The translations under genes were made by a program, and so were the position numbers. Of a DNA stretch of 64,000 bases, positions 37,936 through 48,894 are shown piece by piece (position 1 is the first letter of the stretch; each line of letters begins with the position of its first letter). The notes beneath the pieces were generated by a model that was not told the origin of the DNA, made no database searches, and saw only the letters and a program-made list of their open reading frames with translations. The DNA comes from Roseibium aggregatum (GTDB taxonomy: Bacteria > Pseudomonadota > Alphaproteobacteria > Rhizobiales > Stappiaceae). The stretch is from contig NZ_JAEKJZ010000001.1 of NCBI RefSeq assembly GCF_017309185.1, positions 2,170,001-2,234,000 of the forward strand, written 5' to 3'.

Positions 37936-39240
37936 TCATAACCGCCAGAGCGTTATATTTTCCGGAGCCGCGGTCCGCTCGAGGGCCGCCGGAAGGTCCG
38001 CAACGAGCCCGGATCCGTTTTTCAGAACACCGGCAACGGTTCTCCAACCATTGCCGCCCTGCAGAAATTGCGCGTGCGGTACCGCCAGAATAACGGCATG
38101 TGCGCCGGAAATGTCTTCAAGATCATGGAGCGTTAGATCGTATTCCTCAGCGACCTGGTGAGGGATGGCCAACGGATCGTGCACGCGCACCTCGGCGCCG
38201 AACCGCTCCAGTTCCCGGATCAGGTCCACGACTTTGGAGTTGCGTGTGTCGGGAACATCCGCCTTGTAGGTGAGGCCGAGCACCGCAACCTTCGGCGGCA
38301 TGGGCAGGCCTAGTTTCACGCTTTCCTGGATGATCTTCCCGGCGACGAAGGCCGGCATCGCTTCGTTGGTGCCGCGGCCTGCGAGAATGACCTGTGGCGA
38401 GAACCCGATTTCATGCGCCTTGTGCGTCAGATAGTAAGGATCGACTCCGATGCAGTGACCACCGACCAAACCCGGCTGAAAGGGAAGGAAATTCCACTTT
38501 GTTTGCGAGCCTTCGATCACATCCCGCGTATCTATTCCCATCTGATGAAACAACATCGCCAGTTCGTTCATCAAGGCGATGTTCAGATCCCTCTGGGTGT
38601 TCTCGATCACCTTCGCCGCCTCGGCGACCTTGATCGACGGCGCCTTGTGGATACCCGCGGTGACGACGGCACCGTAAAGTGACGCAAGCGTTTCAGACGC
38701 CTGCGCGGATGAGGCGGACACGATTTTCGTGATGTCGCTGAAATCGCGCGCGGTGTCGCCGGGATTGATGCGTTCCGGCGAGTAGCCGACCTCGAAATCC
38801 ACTCCCAAGCGCAATCCGGATTCGCGTTCCAGGATCGGCACGCCGACATCTTCCGTTGCCCCGGGAAACACCGTTGATTCAAAAACGACAATCGCACCGG
38901 GGCGGATTTGCCGTCCCGCCGTTGCAGCCGCCTTTTGGAACGGCGTCAGATCCGGTCGTTTCGCCGCGTCGACAGGCGTCGGTACGGCCACGATCATGAC
39001 GTCCCTGCCGCACAACGCTTCCTCATCGGCCGAAAAGCTCAACGTTTCCTGGACAAGCTCCAGTGAAGTGACGGAAGCCGTCCGATCCATTCCCTCATTC
39101 AGTTCTGCAAGCCGGCCCCGATCGATATCGAAGCCCAAGACGTCGAAACCGCGGGCCGCAAAGGCGACCGCAACCGGCAACCCGACATAACCGAGACCGA
39201 TGACTGCGATTGACTTCGATTGAATTGAGGGAATGGACAT
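37936..39240 (-). CDS. Nucleotide-sugar 6-dehydrogenase (WbpO/TviB-like)
   Basis: This 434-residue UDP-sugar dehydrogenase oxidises C6 of a nucleotide sugar to the uronate. The NAD loop is VIGLGYVGLPVAVAFA. The catalytic cysteine is in GGHCIGVDPYYLT, in the form typical of UDP-GlcNAc/GalNAc-6-dehydrogenases rather than UDP-glucose dehydrogenase. GLTYKADVPDTRNS begins the C-terminal domain. Exact sugar specificity is inferred. CAGGA precedes the ATG. It lies downstream of galU on the same strand, so the pair supplies activated sugars for capsule or exopolysaccharide. Confidence 0.88.
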   Translation of the reverse strand: MSIPSIQSKSIAVIGLGYVGLPVAVAFAARGFDVLGFDIDRGRLAELNEGMDRTASVTSLELVQETLSFSADEEALCGRDVMIVAVPTPVDAAKRPDLTPFQKAAATAGRQIRPGAIVVFESTVFPGATEDVGVPILERESGLRLGVDFEVGYSPERINPGDTARDFSDITKIVSASSAQASETLASLYGAVVTAGIHKAPSIKVAEAAKVIENTQRDLNIALMNELAMLFHQMGIDTRDVIEGSQTKWNFLPFQPGLVGGHCIGVDPYYLTHKAHEIGFSPQVILAGRGTNEAMPAFVAGKIIQESVKLGLPMPPKVAVLGLTYKADVPDTRNSKVVDLIRELERFGAEVRVHDPLAIPHQVAEEYDLTLHDLEDISGAHAVILAVPHAQFLQGGNGWRTVAGVLKNGSGLVADLPAALERTAAPENITLWRL

Positions 39241-39341
39241 TGGACATCCTGAAAAGGAAAGGGCCGAACCGCGACGGCGCGATCCGACCCACTCCTAATC
39301 GTTTCTTCCGATCGAATGCAAGTCCACTTTGTGGCGCGGGA

Positions 39342-40235
39342 CTATTCCGCAGCCAGAGGGCTTTCGATCATGTCCCGCATGAAGGGAACGAGTTCCTCGA
39401 CAAGCTTCGGGTCATCCATGCCGAAAGCGATATTGGCACTCAGGAAACCCGCCTTGCTGCCGCAGTCGTAGCTTCGTCCTTCGAACTTGAGGGACGCAAA
39501 CGGCTGGTCCTTCATGAGAGTCAGCATGCTGTCGGTCAGCTGAATCTCGCCACCGGCGCCCTTGTCCTGCGCGGACAGCAGGTCGAAGATCTGCGGCTGC
39601 AGAATGTACCGTCCGGTGATCATCAGATTGGACGGCGCGGTTCCCGGAGCCGGTTTTTCAACCATGCTCGAAATCCGGCTTGCGTTCGCGGAGAGTTCTT
39701 CCGCCAGTTCCACGATGCCGTACTGATGGGTGTGATCTTCCGGAACTTCCTCAACAGCAATGACATTGCCTCCGGTTCTCTCGTAGAGATCGACCATTTG
39801 TTTCAGGCAGGAAACTTGCGACTTGATGATGACATCGGGAAGAAGAATGGCGAACGGTTCTTCGCCGATGATGTCGCGCGCACACCAGATCGCATGACCC
39901 AGGCCGAGCGGAGCCTGCTGCCTGGTGAAACTGGTCGAACCGGGTTGCGGCCGGTGCTTTTCGAGGAGTTCGAGCGCGGCGGTCTTGTTGCGTGCCTTCA
40001 GCGTGTCCTCGAGTTCGTAGGCCACGTCGAAGTGATCCTCGATCACGTGCTTGTTGCGGCCCGTGACAAAAACAATGTGTTCGATACCAGCGGCTCGTGC
40101 TTCATCGACAACGTATTGAATGATCGGCCGGTCGACGATGGTCAGCATTTCCTTGGGAACGGCCTTCGTGGCCGGTAAAAACCTCGTTCCCAATCCTGCG
40201 ACGGGCAGCACGGCTTTACGAATACGTTTGTTCAT
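39342..40235 (-). CDS. galU: UTP-glucose-1-phosphate uridylyltransferase
   Basis: GalU, 297 residues, makes UDP-glucose from UTP and glucose-1-phosphate. The nucleotide-binding motif is AGLGTRFLPATKAVPKEML. The uridine/sugar-binding segment VEKPAPGTAPSNL and the KFEGRSYDCGSKAGFL block are typical of the bacterial GalU family. The ATG at 40235 is chosen, with GGAAGG nine bases upstream; a start five codons further out is less likely. UDP-glucose feeds LPS, exopolysaccharide and, after oxidation, uronate-containing polymers. Confidence 0.95.
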   Translation of the reverse strand: MNKRIRKAVLPVAGLGTRFLPATKAVPKEMLTIVDRPIIQYVVDEARAAGIEHIVFVTGRNKHVIEDHFDVAYELEDTLKARNKTAALELLEKHRPQPGSTSFTRQQAPLGLGHAIWCARDIIGEEPFAILLPDVIIKSQVSCLKQMVDLYERTGGNVIAVEEVPEDHTHQYGIVELAEELSANASRISSMVEKPAPGTAPSNLMITGRYILQPQIFDLLSAQDKGAGGEIQLTDSMLTLMKDQPFASLKFEGRSYDCGSKAGFLSANIAFGMDDPKLVEELVPFMRDMIESPLAAE

Positions 40236-40533
40236 GGTGTAGCCTTCCAATGCTGTACTTCAGCGATATTTCCTACCATTTGCCCACACTTGAAGAAAAT
40301 GCGTGACACTCCCGCAATCGATCATCCAATTTTGCGCGGTTTATGTCCTTGATAGCATTCTCAATAAAAATCCGGGCGCCTTGAACTCTTCGGCTTCTAA
40401 TTTTGCGGCGCAAAAGATTAATTACGCACATGCAAAATATTGATGAGACTTACGACAGTTTGATGATACGGTCAAAACATTAATTTTCAGAGTAAGTCGT
40501 TTGAAAATAGTTTAAAACTCATCGGAGTAACCG
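40236..40533. other. 298-base AT-rich divergent gap between galU and kdsA
   Basis: No gene, RNA or strong dyad was seen. The segment is clearly AT-richer than its surroundings, as expected of a double promoter region. Confidence 0.4.
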
Positions 40534-40647
40534 ATGTTGCAGGCAGCGCAAAAGAGCGCTATGGAACACCCGACTTTGCCTGGAAGTTCTAGCCCGTCCG
40601 AAAACGGAATGGCAATAGCAGGCGAACTGCTTGAAAATGGTGACTGA
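40534..40647 (+). CDS. Candidate 37-codon leader ORF coupled to kdsA
   Basis: The frame starts at ATG 40534, six bases after GGAG, and ends with TGA at 40645-40647, sharing its last A with the kdsA ATG (TGATG). The peptide begins [13 protein letters not shown] and is Ser/Gly/Glu rich with no known motif. kdsA has no ribosome-binding site of its own that I can see, so reinitiation from this ORF is plausible. This could instead be chance. Confidence 0.4.
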   Translation: MLQAAQKSAMEHPTLPGSSSPSENGMAIAGELLENGD

Positions 40648-41495
40648 TGACCGAAGCGAACCGCGTAGTATCCGTTGGCAACGTAACGTTCTGCAATGAG
40701 ACGGCGTTCAGCCTCATTGCCGGCCCGTGCCAGTTGGAAAGCCGCGAACACGCCATGGAATGTGCCGCCGCCATTGGGGAAATCAGTGGCCGGCTCGGAA
40801 TCGGTACGGTTTTCAAAACGTCCTTCGACAAGGCCAACCGGACGTCCCTGTCCGGAAAGCGTGGTATCGGAATGAGTGAGGCGCTGCCGATATTCGCGGA
40901 CATCAGGGAACGGTACGGGATGCCTGTTCTGACCGACGTCCACGCCCCGGACCAATGCGCTCCGGTCGCCGAGGTGGTCGATATTCTACAGATACCCGCC
41001 TTTTTGTGCCGTCAGACGGATTTGCTGATCGCGGCGGCGCAGACGGGAAAGGTGGTCAACGTCAAGAAGGGTCAGTTCCTCGCGCCATGGGACATGAAGA
41101 ATGTTCTGGGCAAAGTGACGGGGTCCGGCAACCCGAACGTTTTGTTGACTGAACGCGGTGCCAGTTTCGGCTACAACACCCTTGTCAGCGACATGCGTGC
41201 CCTGCCGATCATGGCGCAAACTGGTGCACCCGTCGTTTTCGACGCAACCCACTCGGTTCAGCAGCCGGGCGGGCAGGGACGCTCGACCGGCGGGGACCGG
41301 GCGATGGTACCCGTGCTCGCGCGCGCTGCTGTCGCTGTTGGCGTCGCAGGGCTCTTCATCGAGACACACCCGGACCCGGACAACGCCCCATCCGATGGCC
41401 CGAACATGGTGCCGCTGAAAGATCTCGAGGCGCTTTTGAAACAACTCAAGGCCCTTGATGACGTCGTCAAGACGCCTGCGACAGCCGCTGAATAG
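40647..41495 (+). CDS. kdsA: 3-deoxy-8-phosphooctulonate synthase (Kdo8P synthase)
   Basis: KdsA, 282 residues, condenses phosphoenolpyruvate with arabinose-5-phosphate to Kdo-8-phosphate for the LPS inner core. The motifs [18 protein letters not shown] and DVHAPDQC follow the family order; Asn-Pro-Asn in the [11 protein letters not shown] segment and [12 protein letters not shown] complete the active site. No metal-binding cysteine was specifically assigned. The start is overlapped by a micro-ORF with a good ribosome-binding site. eno follows after 94 bases. Confidence 0.97.
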   Translation: MTEANRVVSVGNVTFCNETAFSLIAGPCQLESREHAMECAAAIGEISGRLGIGTVFKTSFDKANRTSLSGKRGIGMSEALPIFADIRERYGMPVLTDVHAPDQCAPVAEVVDILQIPAFLCRQTDLLIAAAQTGKVVNVKKGQFLAPWDMKNVLGKVTGSGNPNVLLTERGASFGYNTLVSDMRALPIMAQTGAPVVFDATHSVQQPGGQGRSTGGDRAMVPVLARAAVAVGVAGLFIETHPDPDNAPSDGPNMVPLKDLEALLKQLKALDDVVKTPATAAE

Positions 41496-41556
41496 ATTTT
41501 TCGACAAGCTGCCAACGGCTTTGCATCTCGTGCCGGTCCCTGAACCGGTGAACTAA

Positions 41557-42864
<1,308 letters not shown>

Positions 42865-42890
42865 CGGATCGCCGGTTCAAGGTTCAAAGG

Positions 42891-42920
42891 CCCCGCGACT
42901 CGCGGGGTCTTTCCTGTTTT
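42891..42920 (+). terminator. Terminator after eno
   Basis: CCCCGCG and CGCGGGG form a perfect stem with a three-base loop, followed by the T-rich TCTTTCCTGTTTT. It may also serve the convergent frnE-like gene on the other strand. Confidence 0.75.
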
Positions 42921-42926
42921 CAGGAG

Positions 42927-43601
42927 TTAACCGGAAATCTCGGCGTCCGGATTTGTCCGTGTTTCTTCCGCGTGCAGCAACGCGGCCGCAATGGTTTCCG
43001 GTTTTTCCGCGCCCGCCAGAACGAAGCGTCCATCGATAATGAAGCAGGGGACACCGGACACGCCCGACTCCTGGGCTTTCGCGATCTGGTCCCGGACTTT
43101 GTCCAGGTCCGTTTCCGTCTCCAGAAGCTGTTCAACGAGGTCCGACTGCATGCCGGCCTCTTCGGAAATTCGAACAAGCGTCTCCGATTTGGTCAGGTCC
43201 TCGCCTTTCAGGAAATAGGCCTGGAAAAGCCGTTCAACCACTTCATCCTGCAGATCGTCTGCCCGCGACCAGAGGATCAGCCGGTGGCAGTCCAGGGTAT
43301 TCGGCGACAGCGCTATGGCATCGAAGGCGAAATCGATTCCTTCTTCCGCGCCTGCAGTCGCTATCTGGGCGTAGATTTCGCCGGCACGTTTCAGGCCGCC
43401 GAATTTGTCGCTGAGATACTGCTTGCGGTCCTTGCCGGTCCCGGGAAGCGTTTCATCCAGTTGAAAAGGGTGCCAGCGAACTTTGACCCTGAGATCCGGA
43501 ACAGTCTTTAGCGCCTTTTCCAGCCGCCGTTTCCCGATGTAACACCAAGGACACATGACGTCTGAGACAATGTCGATGGTGATCGGGGTGTCGTCATTCA
43601 T
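42927..43601 (-). CDS. DsbA-family oxidoreductase (FrnE-like)
   Basis: This 224-residue thioredoxin-fold protein has the redox motif CPWC at residues 17-20 and the cis-proline loop GVSGVPCFII, where a third cysteine follows the proline. No signal peptide is present, so it is cytoplasmic, as with FrnE proteins linked to disulfide and oxidative-stress chemistry. The start at 43601 follows AAGGG. It is convergent with eno. Confidence 0.88.
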   Translation of the reverse strand: MNDDTPITIDIVSDVMCPWCYIGKRRLEKALKTVPDLRVKVRWHPFQLDETLPGTGKDRKQYLSDKFGGLKRAGEIYAQIATAGAEEGIDFAFDAIALSPNTLDCHRLILWSRADDLQDEVVERLFQAYFLKGEDLTKSETLVRISEEAGMQSDLVEQLLETETDLDKVRDQIAKAQESGVSGVPCFIIDGRFVLAGAEKPETIAAALLHAEETRTNPDAEISG

Positions 43602-43746
43602 TGGGAACCCTTCTTGAGCCTGCTCGTACTTGACCGCCGATTTTTTCATAAACCGAACAAAGTTTCGAGGGGCGATTGAATGTGGGAAAGGTAAATCGGA
43701 CGGGAAGCATTCATTTTGCCAGGAAAACGCAAGGCTGACGCCTCGT

Positions 43747-44955
43747 TCAGGTGTCGCAACCCGTTGGAGTTCCCTGTCGCACGGTGTGACGCAGTATCAT
43801 GTTGATGCGGTTTTGAAGCCGCAGCGTTCCCTGCTCGTTTTTCAAGACGGCAACAGGACCCATGTCCTTGACCAGACAGACGAGGTCCTCTTCCCGGCTG
43901 GTCGCATCCGCAATCGACAGAAGCGTCGAATAGGTTTCCTCCAACTCGTCGGGCGAAGACACCTCTATGCCGAAGTTTTCCGGCTGAAGGCGCATTTCCC
44001 ACAGATCCAGTCCGCGGACCGCGAGCGCGGCGCTGCAGCTGTCCAGGTAGCTGTTGTAATAATCGATATCGAGCCCGCCGTGATTGATTTGCTGGCGCAG
44101 CCACATCCGGCTTTCCGCAAGCCCCCGGTCGGCGAGACGGCGGCGTTTGCCGAAGCGGATCGCAGTAGCCAGCCGGCTGGCAAGCGTGTCTTTCCGGTTT
44201 TCGCCCATGAGAACATCGGAGGCACCGTTTCTGAAAAGGTGAACGGTGTCGTCTTCGTCCTCACAAACGGCCAGGACCGGCAATCCGGCGAAACGGGCAT
44301 CCCTGCGAATCTGCTGGATGTAATCGACAGCGTCTTCAAAAGGAGCATCCACCACAACCGCGTCGAAAGCCCGCAAGGCCATGAACTCCACCGCCATGGA
44401 TCCGTCGAACGCACCCACGACCTCGAACTTTTCGTCGATCGCATCCTGCCATTCGAGGAACCGGCCGCTCACGCCGACAACCATGAGGCTGCTGGTACCG
44501 GAGTGATGAGGCGCAGATCCGAAACCGGGAATACGTCCGAACACGTTTCGTCTCAACTGGGCTTCCTCGAAACGCAGGATCGCGCGCTGATGGATGCAAA
44601 TCAGCATCAAGAGAACGTCGTCGGGAACCGTGCGATTGATGACCGCAGTCGGTTGCACGCCCTGCGGAATGTCGTCGTCACCTCCGGTCAGAATGTAAAA
44701 AGGCACATCGCATGCGAGGTCTCTGACAAACGGAAGAAGCCATTCGAAAAACGAATCGAGCGTCCCATCCAGAGAGCAGGTCACGTCGACGACAATCGCC
44801 GCAGGCAATGCTGTCGGCAGTCTGCTACCGCGCTCGAACATCTTCACAAGCGAAATGTCGAGAGCCTCCGGCGCGTCGCCGTTTCCACTTCTGCGTGGGC
44901 GGCGACCGGCGTACCAATAGGGACCGCGCCAGGAAAGCGATGTCTCAACATCCAT
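43747..44955 (-). CDS. Degenerate REC-REC-GGDEF-like signalling protein
   Basis: This 402-residue protein resembles PleD/PopA in layout but appears catalytically dead. An N-terminal region (about 50-130, with AAIVVDVTCSLD) and a second region (about 150-250, with FDAVVVDAPFEDAVDYI then LPVLAVCEDEDDT) look like receiver domains. The C-terminal 130 residues resemble a GGDEF fold, but the active motif is replaced by DLVCLVKDMGPVAVLKN, so GG(D/E)EF is absent. It may be a c-di-GMP effector or scaffold. AAGGGGA precedes the ATG, 11 bases after the AMP-binding gene, so the two are cotranscribed. Assignment of the folds is by eye and tentative. Confidence 0.55.
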   Translation of the reverse strand: MDVETSLSWRGPYWYAGRRPRRSGNGDAPEALDISLVKMFERGSRLPTALPAAIVVDVTCSLDGTLDSFFEWLLPFVRDLACDVPFYILTGGDDDIPQGVQPTAVINRTVPDDVLLMLICIHQRAILRFEEAQLRRNVFGRIPGFGSAPHHSGTSSLMVVGVSGRFLEWQDAIDEKFEVVGAFDGSMAVEFMALRAFDAVVVDAPFEDAVDYIQQIRRDARFAGLPVLAVCEDEDDTVHLFRNGASDVLMGENRKDTLASRLATAIRFGKRRRLADRGLAESRMWLRQQINHGGLDIDYYNSYLDSCSAALAVRGLDLWEMRLQPENFGIEVSSPDELEETYSTLLSIADATSREEDLVCLVKDMGPVAVLKNEQGTLRLQNRINMILRHTVRQGTPTGCDT

Positions 44956-44966
44956 GTCCGGTCCCC

Positions 44967-46598
44967 TTACGCGACTTTGGCAGGCAAGCGCTGAGTGCGC
45001 ATGGTCAGGCGGTCGCGGCAGATTGTTCCATCCGGGTTCATCGGCAGGGATTGCAGGATCAGCACGCGATGCGGAATCTTGGCCAGGTCGACCCCTTCCG
45101 CGTCAAGATAGGCGAAGAACGCACCCGCATCCGGGACGCTGCCGGTCTCCGGCACGAGGGCCGCATACATTCTGGCGCCCAGAACAGGGTCTTCGACGAT
45201 AAACGCGGCGGCTTCCCGAATGCCCGGATAGCTCGCATAGATCATGTCTATCGTTTCCAGGTTTCCGGTTCCAAGAGCATACAGGCCCGGAATGCCGAAG
45301 CCGACGATGCCGCCCTCTGTTTTTTCGACTTTGATGTTGGTGTTGAGGTAGCCAGTTCCTTCCCATCGCACGCGGCGCTGGTTGCCGTTGATGGTGTGCC
45401 AGCCGACATCGGGTGCCGAGGGCCCCTTCACAAGAAGCACCGGCGGCTGTTCCTCGACCTCCTCGGTAATCTCTATCTCCAGAAGGGCTGGCCCGCTTTC
45501 GCACCCGTTCGGCCCGTTATGCTTTCCCAGGGGAATAGGCTTCATCTTGGCGGATGGCCCGCGCGCCTTGGCGAGAAGCGCAAATTCATCGGCAACCTGC
45601 AGGTCGACCAGCCGCCTTCGGGCCACAAAGGTCGTCGGATGCGGTGACGAAACATTCCAGGCAGCCAGTATCGTGGTGTTGGAGTTGCTCAGTTTCCGAT
45701 CGAGGGTCTGAGCCAGCGGGCCGGGGGTCATGACGACATCCGCCGAAACCTGATTGGCGTGTGCGGCAAGATTGGCGAGAGATGTCGGGTGATGAAGGTG
45801 TAACGTCCCGCCGGTCTGCAGCCAGGGAACCAATCCCCCGCCCAGACCCGTCAATCCGCTCAGGGAGTAGGGGACGACGATGGTGCTTGCATCCTTGATA
45901 TGCGCCTCGCCGACAATCATGTGCGCCACCGAGGCCCAATGGTTGTGGCACCGGGTTACGGGAACGTTTTCCTCGCCGCTTCTGCTCCAGCAGATTGTCG
46001 CGGTGTGGTCTGCCGGGTCCGGTCGCTCGGCCGGTTCGAACTGAAAGTCGTCCCCCATTTCGGCCAGCATCGGACCGAGTTCGATCAATCCGTCGGGAAT
46101 GTCCTTTCCCAGCCCGAAAACGAAGCGCAGGGAGAAAAGATCCGCCGCTACATCGCGAGCCGCGGCCCCCACGTTTCGCGTTTCGATCCGGTCCGCGGCG
46201 ATCAGTCCCTTTGCTCCAACTGAGTTCAGCGCTTCAAGAACGTTCTTCTGGCGCCAGTGCAGGGGCAGTGGCGAAACGATAAGGTCTGCTCTCAAGGCTG
46301 CCAGGACTGCTATGACCGTGTCCACGGTATTCGGCGCCTGTACGCCGATCACGTGATCGGAGGCGAGACCGATTGTTTTGAAAAAGGCCGCGAGCCTGTC
46401 GATCTCCCTGTCGGCCTCCGCGTAAGTCAAGGACCTCGGCTCGCCACCGGTCCATGCGGTCCGGTCTGGTGCGTCCACAAGAGCAAGGCGTGTGGGATGT
46501 TCCGCTGCCGTCTGGCGCAAGAGTTCGTCAAGCGGCACATCGGACCAGGCTCCACTTTCGTGATACTCTTGAGACAGACTTTCGGGCGTGGCTTTCAT
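44967..46598 (-). CDS. Degenerate acyl-CoA-synthetase-like (ANL superfamily) protein
   Basis: The 543-residue product is laid out as an adenylate-forming enzyme. Early AEADREIDRLAAFFKTIGL and VIGVQAPNT segments match the N-terminal domain. The phosphate-binding loop, normally TSGTTGxPKG, is ICWSRSGEENVPVTRCH, so its core is altered. The hinge GDL motif is replaced by WEGTGYLNTN. The C-terminal catalytic Lys motif is NPDGTICRDRL, with Ile-Cys where GK is expected. Weak or no adenylation is predicted. It lies between a peptide-binding protein gene (24-base gap) and the degenerate GGDEF gene (11-base gap). A binding role is inferred. Confidence 0.7.
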   Translation of the reverse strand: MKATPESLSQEYHESGAWSDVPLDELLRQTAAEHPTRLALVDAPDRTAWTGGEPRSLTYAEADREIDRLAAFFKTIGLASDHVIGVQAPNTVDTVIAVLAALRADLIVSPLPLHWRQKNVLEALNSVGAKGLIAADRIETRNVGAAARDVAADLFSLRFVFGLGKDIPDGLIELGPMLAEMGDDFQFEPAERPDPADHTATICWSRSGEENVPVTRCHNHWASVAHMIVGEAHIKDASTIVVPYSLSGLTGLGGGLVPWLQTGGTLHLHHPTSLANLAAHANQVSADVVMTPGPLAQTLDRKLSNSNTTILAAWNVSSPHPTTFVARRRLVDLQVADEFALLAKARGPSAKMKPIPLGKHNGPNGCESGPALLEIEITEEVEEQPPVLLVKGPSAPDVGWHTINGNQRRVRWEGTGYLNTNIKVEKTEGGIVGFGIPGLYALGTGNLETIDMIYASYPGIREAAAFIVEDPVLGARMYAALVPETGSVPDAGAFFAYLDAEGVDLAKIPHRVLILQSLPMNPDGTICRDRLTMRTQRLPAKVA

Positions 46599-46622
46599 GT
46601 CTTTAAGTTTCCGTAGATCCGG

Positions 46623-48491
46623 TCATTGAGCTGAAGACGACCACCAGGTGTCGAACTCATGTCCGTAAAGGGAATGATGTTGAGGCGGCGCAACCTTATT
46701 CCAGTGGGCAACCCAGTCGCTTGAAACGTGATAGAGCGGAACGGCATAGGCGCCGGAGATCAGGACACGGTCGAACGCCCTGACCGCATCCACGAAATCC
46801 TCCCGGCTGCGCGCCCCGACAATGGCATCGATCAGCGCGTCGATGGCCGGTTCCTTTGCGCCGACGAAATTGAAGGATCCTTCCGTATCCGCCGCCTTCG
46901 ACGACCAGCGTCCGTATTGTTCAGCGCCCGGCGATAGCGATGCCGTCCAGGTGTTGAACACCATGTCGAATTCGCGTTTCGTCCGGCGGTCTTCGAACTG
47001 GGATGGATCGACGCTTCGGACACTTGCGTCGATACCAAGCAATTCAAGAGTGCGGATGTAGGTGAGCGCGAGTTTCTCCTCGTCCTCGTTCTTTGCAAGA
47101 ATCTCGAACGCCAGAGCCTGGCCTGTTTCCCGGTTGACGAGTTTCCGGTCCTTGAGGCCATAACCAGCCTTCCCGAATTCCTCCAAGGCGGCGCGCAGTA
47201 CCTTCCTGTCACGGCCGGAGCCGTCCGCGTCGGCAGGCCGCCAGGTGCCGGCCAGGGTATCCGGGTCGACCGCATCCGGAAACGGAGCGAGGAGCGCCTT
47301 TTCCCGGGCGCTGGCCGGTCTGCCGATGGATGACAGTTCGGAATTATCCCAATATCCGGCCGTTCTCGTATAAAGACCGTGGTAAAGGTTCCGGTTCACC
47401 CAGTTGAAATCGAACAGCATCCGCAGGGCCTTGCGAACATTGCGGTCGGAAAACTGCTGCCGGCGGGTGTTGAAGGCGATGCCCTGCATCGCTGCCGGAA
47501 CGCCGAGAGGAATCTCAAGTCTTGTGACGTCTCCGTTTTCCGCGGCTGGAAAATCGAAGCCCGTCGCCCAGCGGGCGGGGTCGCGAAATTGCAGCGCGTC
47601 GATCAGACCTTTCTTGAAGGCTTCCTGCAGGGTGGTCTCGTCCCGAAAATACTCGATGCGGATTTCGTCGAAGTTGTCGAACCCGGTCTTCACCGCGAGG
47701 TCTCTTGCCCAGTAGTCCGTGTTCTTCTCGTAGACGACCAGACGCCCCGGCTCGATCGTCTTGAAGGTATACGGTCCGCTGCCGACCGGAGGGGTCAGCG
47801 AGGACTTGTCGAAGGTCGCCGCGTCCGTGTGTTTCTTGGAGAAGATCGGTGCGAGCGCGATCAGGAGCGGCAACTCCCTGTTCTCTCCGTCCCTGAAAAA
47901 GAGTTTGAGACGGTTTGGCCCCGTCACCTCCTTTTTGACGATCTCGCCGTACCACGTACGGTACGGTGGTCGGCCCTTGTCGCGGATAATCTCCAGAGAA
48001 AAGATGATGTCCTCGACGGTTACAGGCGTTCCGTCCGAGAATCTGGCGGCCGGGTTCAATTCGAACTCGATCCATTCGCGGCTGTCTGGCATCCGGACCT
48101 GCTGTGCCAGCAGCCCGTAGAGCGAAAATGGTTCCGCATATGAGCGTACCATGAGGCTTTCAAGGATATTGTTGCCGAACTGCCGTTCGCGCATGCCCCG
48201 GGCGGAGGTCCAGCCACCCTGGACGATGAAGGAATTCAGGCTGTCGAACGTTCCCTGAACCCCCAGGGTCAGTGTTCCGCCTCTCGGAGCGTCAGGATCG
48301 ACATAGGGAAAGGGCTCGTCCGGGGCCAGGGCAGGGGTCCCATGCATTGAAATGGCATGGGTCCAGGGCAACGCGGTGTCCTCCGCCGCCATAGGCAGGG
48401 CCGGAACCGTCGCGCAAACCGCTGCGGCAAGCAGGAAATGCACCTTGAGATGAAAGAGAGCCGCGATAAATGTCCTGATACGCCCAGCCAT
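46623..48491 (-). CDS. Extracellular solute-binding protein, peptide ABC-transporter type (YejA-like)
   Basis: This 622-residue SBP_bac_5 protein has a signal peptide (VHFLLAAAVCATVPALPMAA) and is periplasmic. Typical segments include GGTLTLGVQGTFDSLNSF at the start of the mature domain and NPAARFSDGTPVTVEDIIF. It resembles YejA, which binds peptides or microcin-like compounds for YejBEF. No permease or ATPase gene is adjacent here, so the transporter must be encoded elsewhere. It is the first gene of the minus-strand unit with the two degenerate enzymes. Confidence 0.88.
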   Translation of the reverse strand: MAGRIRTFIAALFHLKVHFLLAAAVCATVPALPMAAEDTALPWTHAISMHGTPALAPDEPFPYVDPDAPRGGTLTLGVQGTFDSLNSFIVQGGWTSARGMRERQFGNNILESLMVRSYAEPFSLYGLLAQQVRMPDSREWIEFELNPAARFSDGTPVTVEDIIFSLEIIRDKGRPPYRTWYGEIVKKEVTGPNRLKLFFRDGENRELPLLIALAPIFSKKHTDAATFDKSSLTPPVGSGPYTFKTIEPGRLVVYEKNTDYWARDLAVKTGFDNFDEIRIEYFRDETTLQEAFKKGLIDALQFRDPARWATGFDFPAAENGDVTRLEIPLGVPAAMQGIAFNTRRQQFSDRNVRKALRMLFDFNWVNRNLYHGLYTRTAGYWDNSELSSIGRPASAREKALLAPFPDAVDPDTLAGTWRPADADGSGRDRKVLRAALEEFGKAGYGLKDRKLVNRETGQALAFEILAKNEDEEKLALTYIRTLELLGIDASVRSVDPSQFEDRRTKREFDMVFNTWTASLSPGAEQYGRWSSKAADTEGSFNFVGAKEPAIDALIDAIVGARSREDFVDAVRAFDRVLISGAYAVPLYHVSSDWVAHWNKVAPPQHHSLYGHEFDTWWSSSAQ

Positions 48492-48894
48492 AGCCCGAGA
48501 TTCCGTTGATTCTCACCCGTCAGGGTATCACATGGTTAACGCGTGTGCGCCCGATGCAAGAAACAATCGCAGAGATATTCAGACTTGTTTCCAGTCGTTT
48601 GACCCCCACGCCGGTTTGACATCGCGGCAGCGGAGCAAGATGCCCGATCCAAGGGAGAACCGGGGCCGAACAACGGAATGATCTCCGTTTACTTTCGGAA
48701 AGGCGAAGAAGCATCAAAGAGAGGATACGATAGCGACCGACTGTGCCCGCGTTGCAAATCGGCCACCCTCTTGCCCAAATTAAGTGCGTTACCATGTTTT
48801 CGCGGTTTGAATGTTCTGACGGCTCTTGCGGACAGACCCGGAATGCCTCAGAACAACGCAAAAGTATCGTACACGCACGATTGAGGACGTATCG
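48492..48894. other. 403-base divergent gap between the peptide-binding protein gene and ialB
   Basis: No gene, RNA or strong dyad was found. A 335-codon minus-strand frame covers this gap and the ialB gene, but only as an antisense shadow. The region presumably holds two promoters. Confidence 0.4.
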
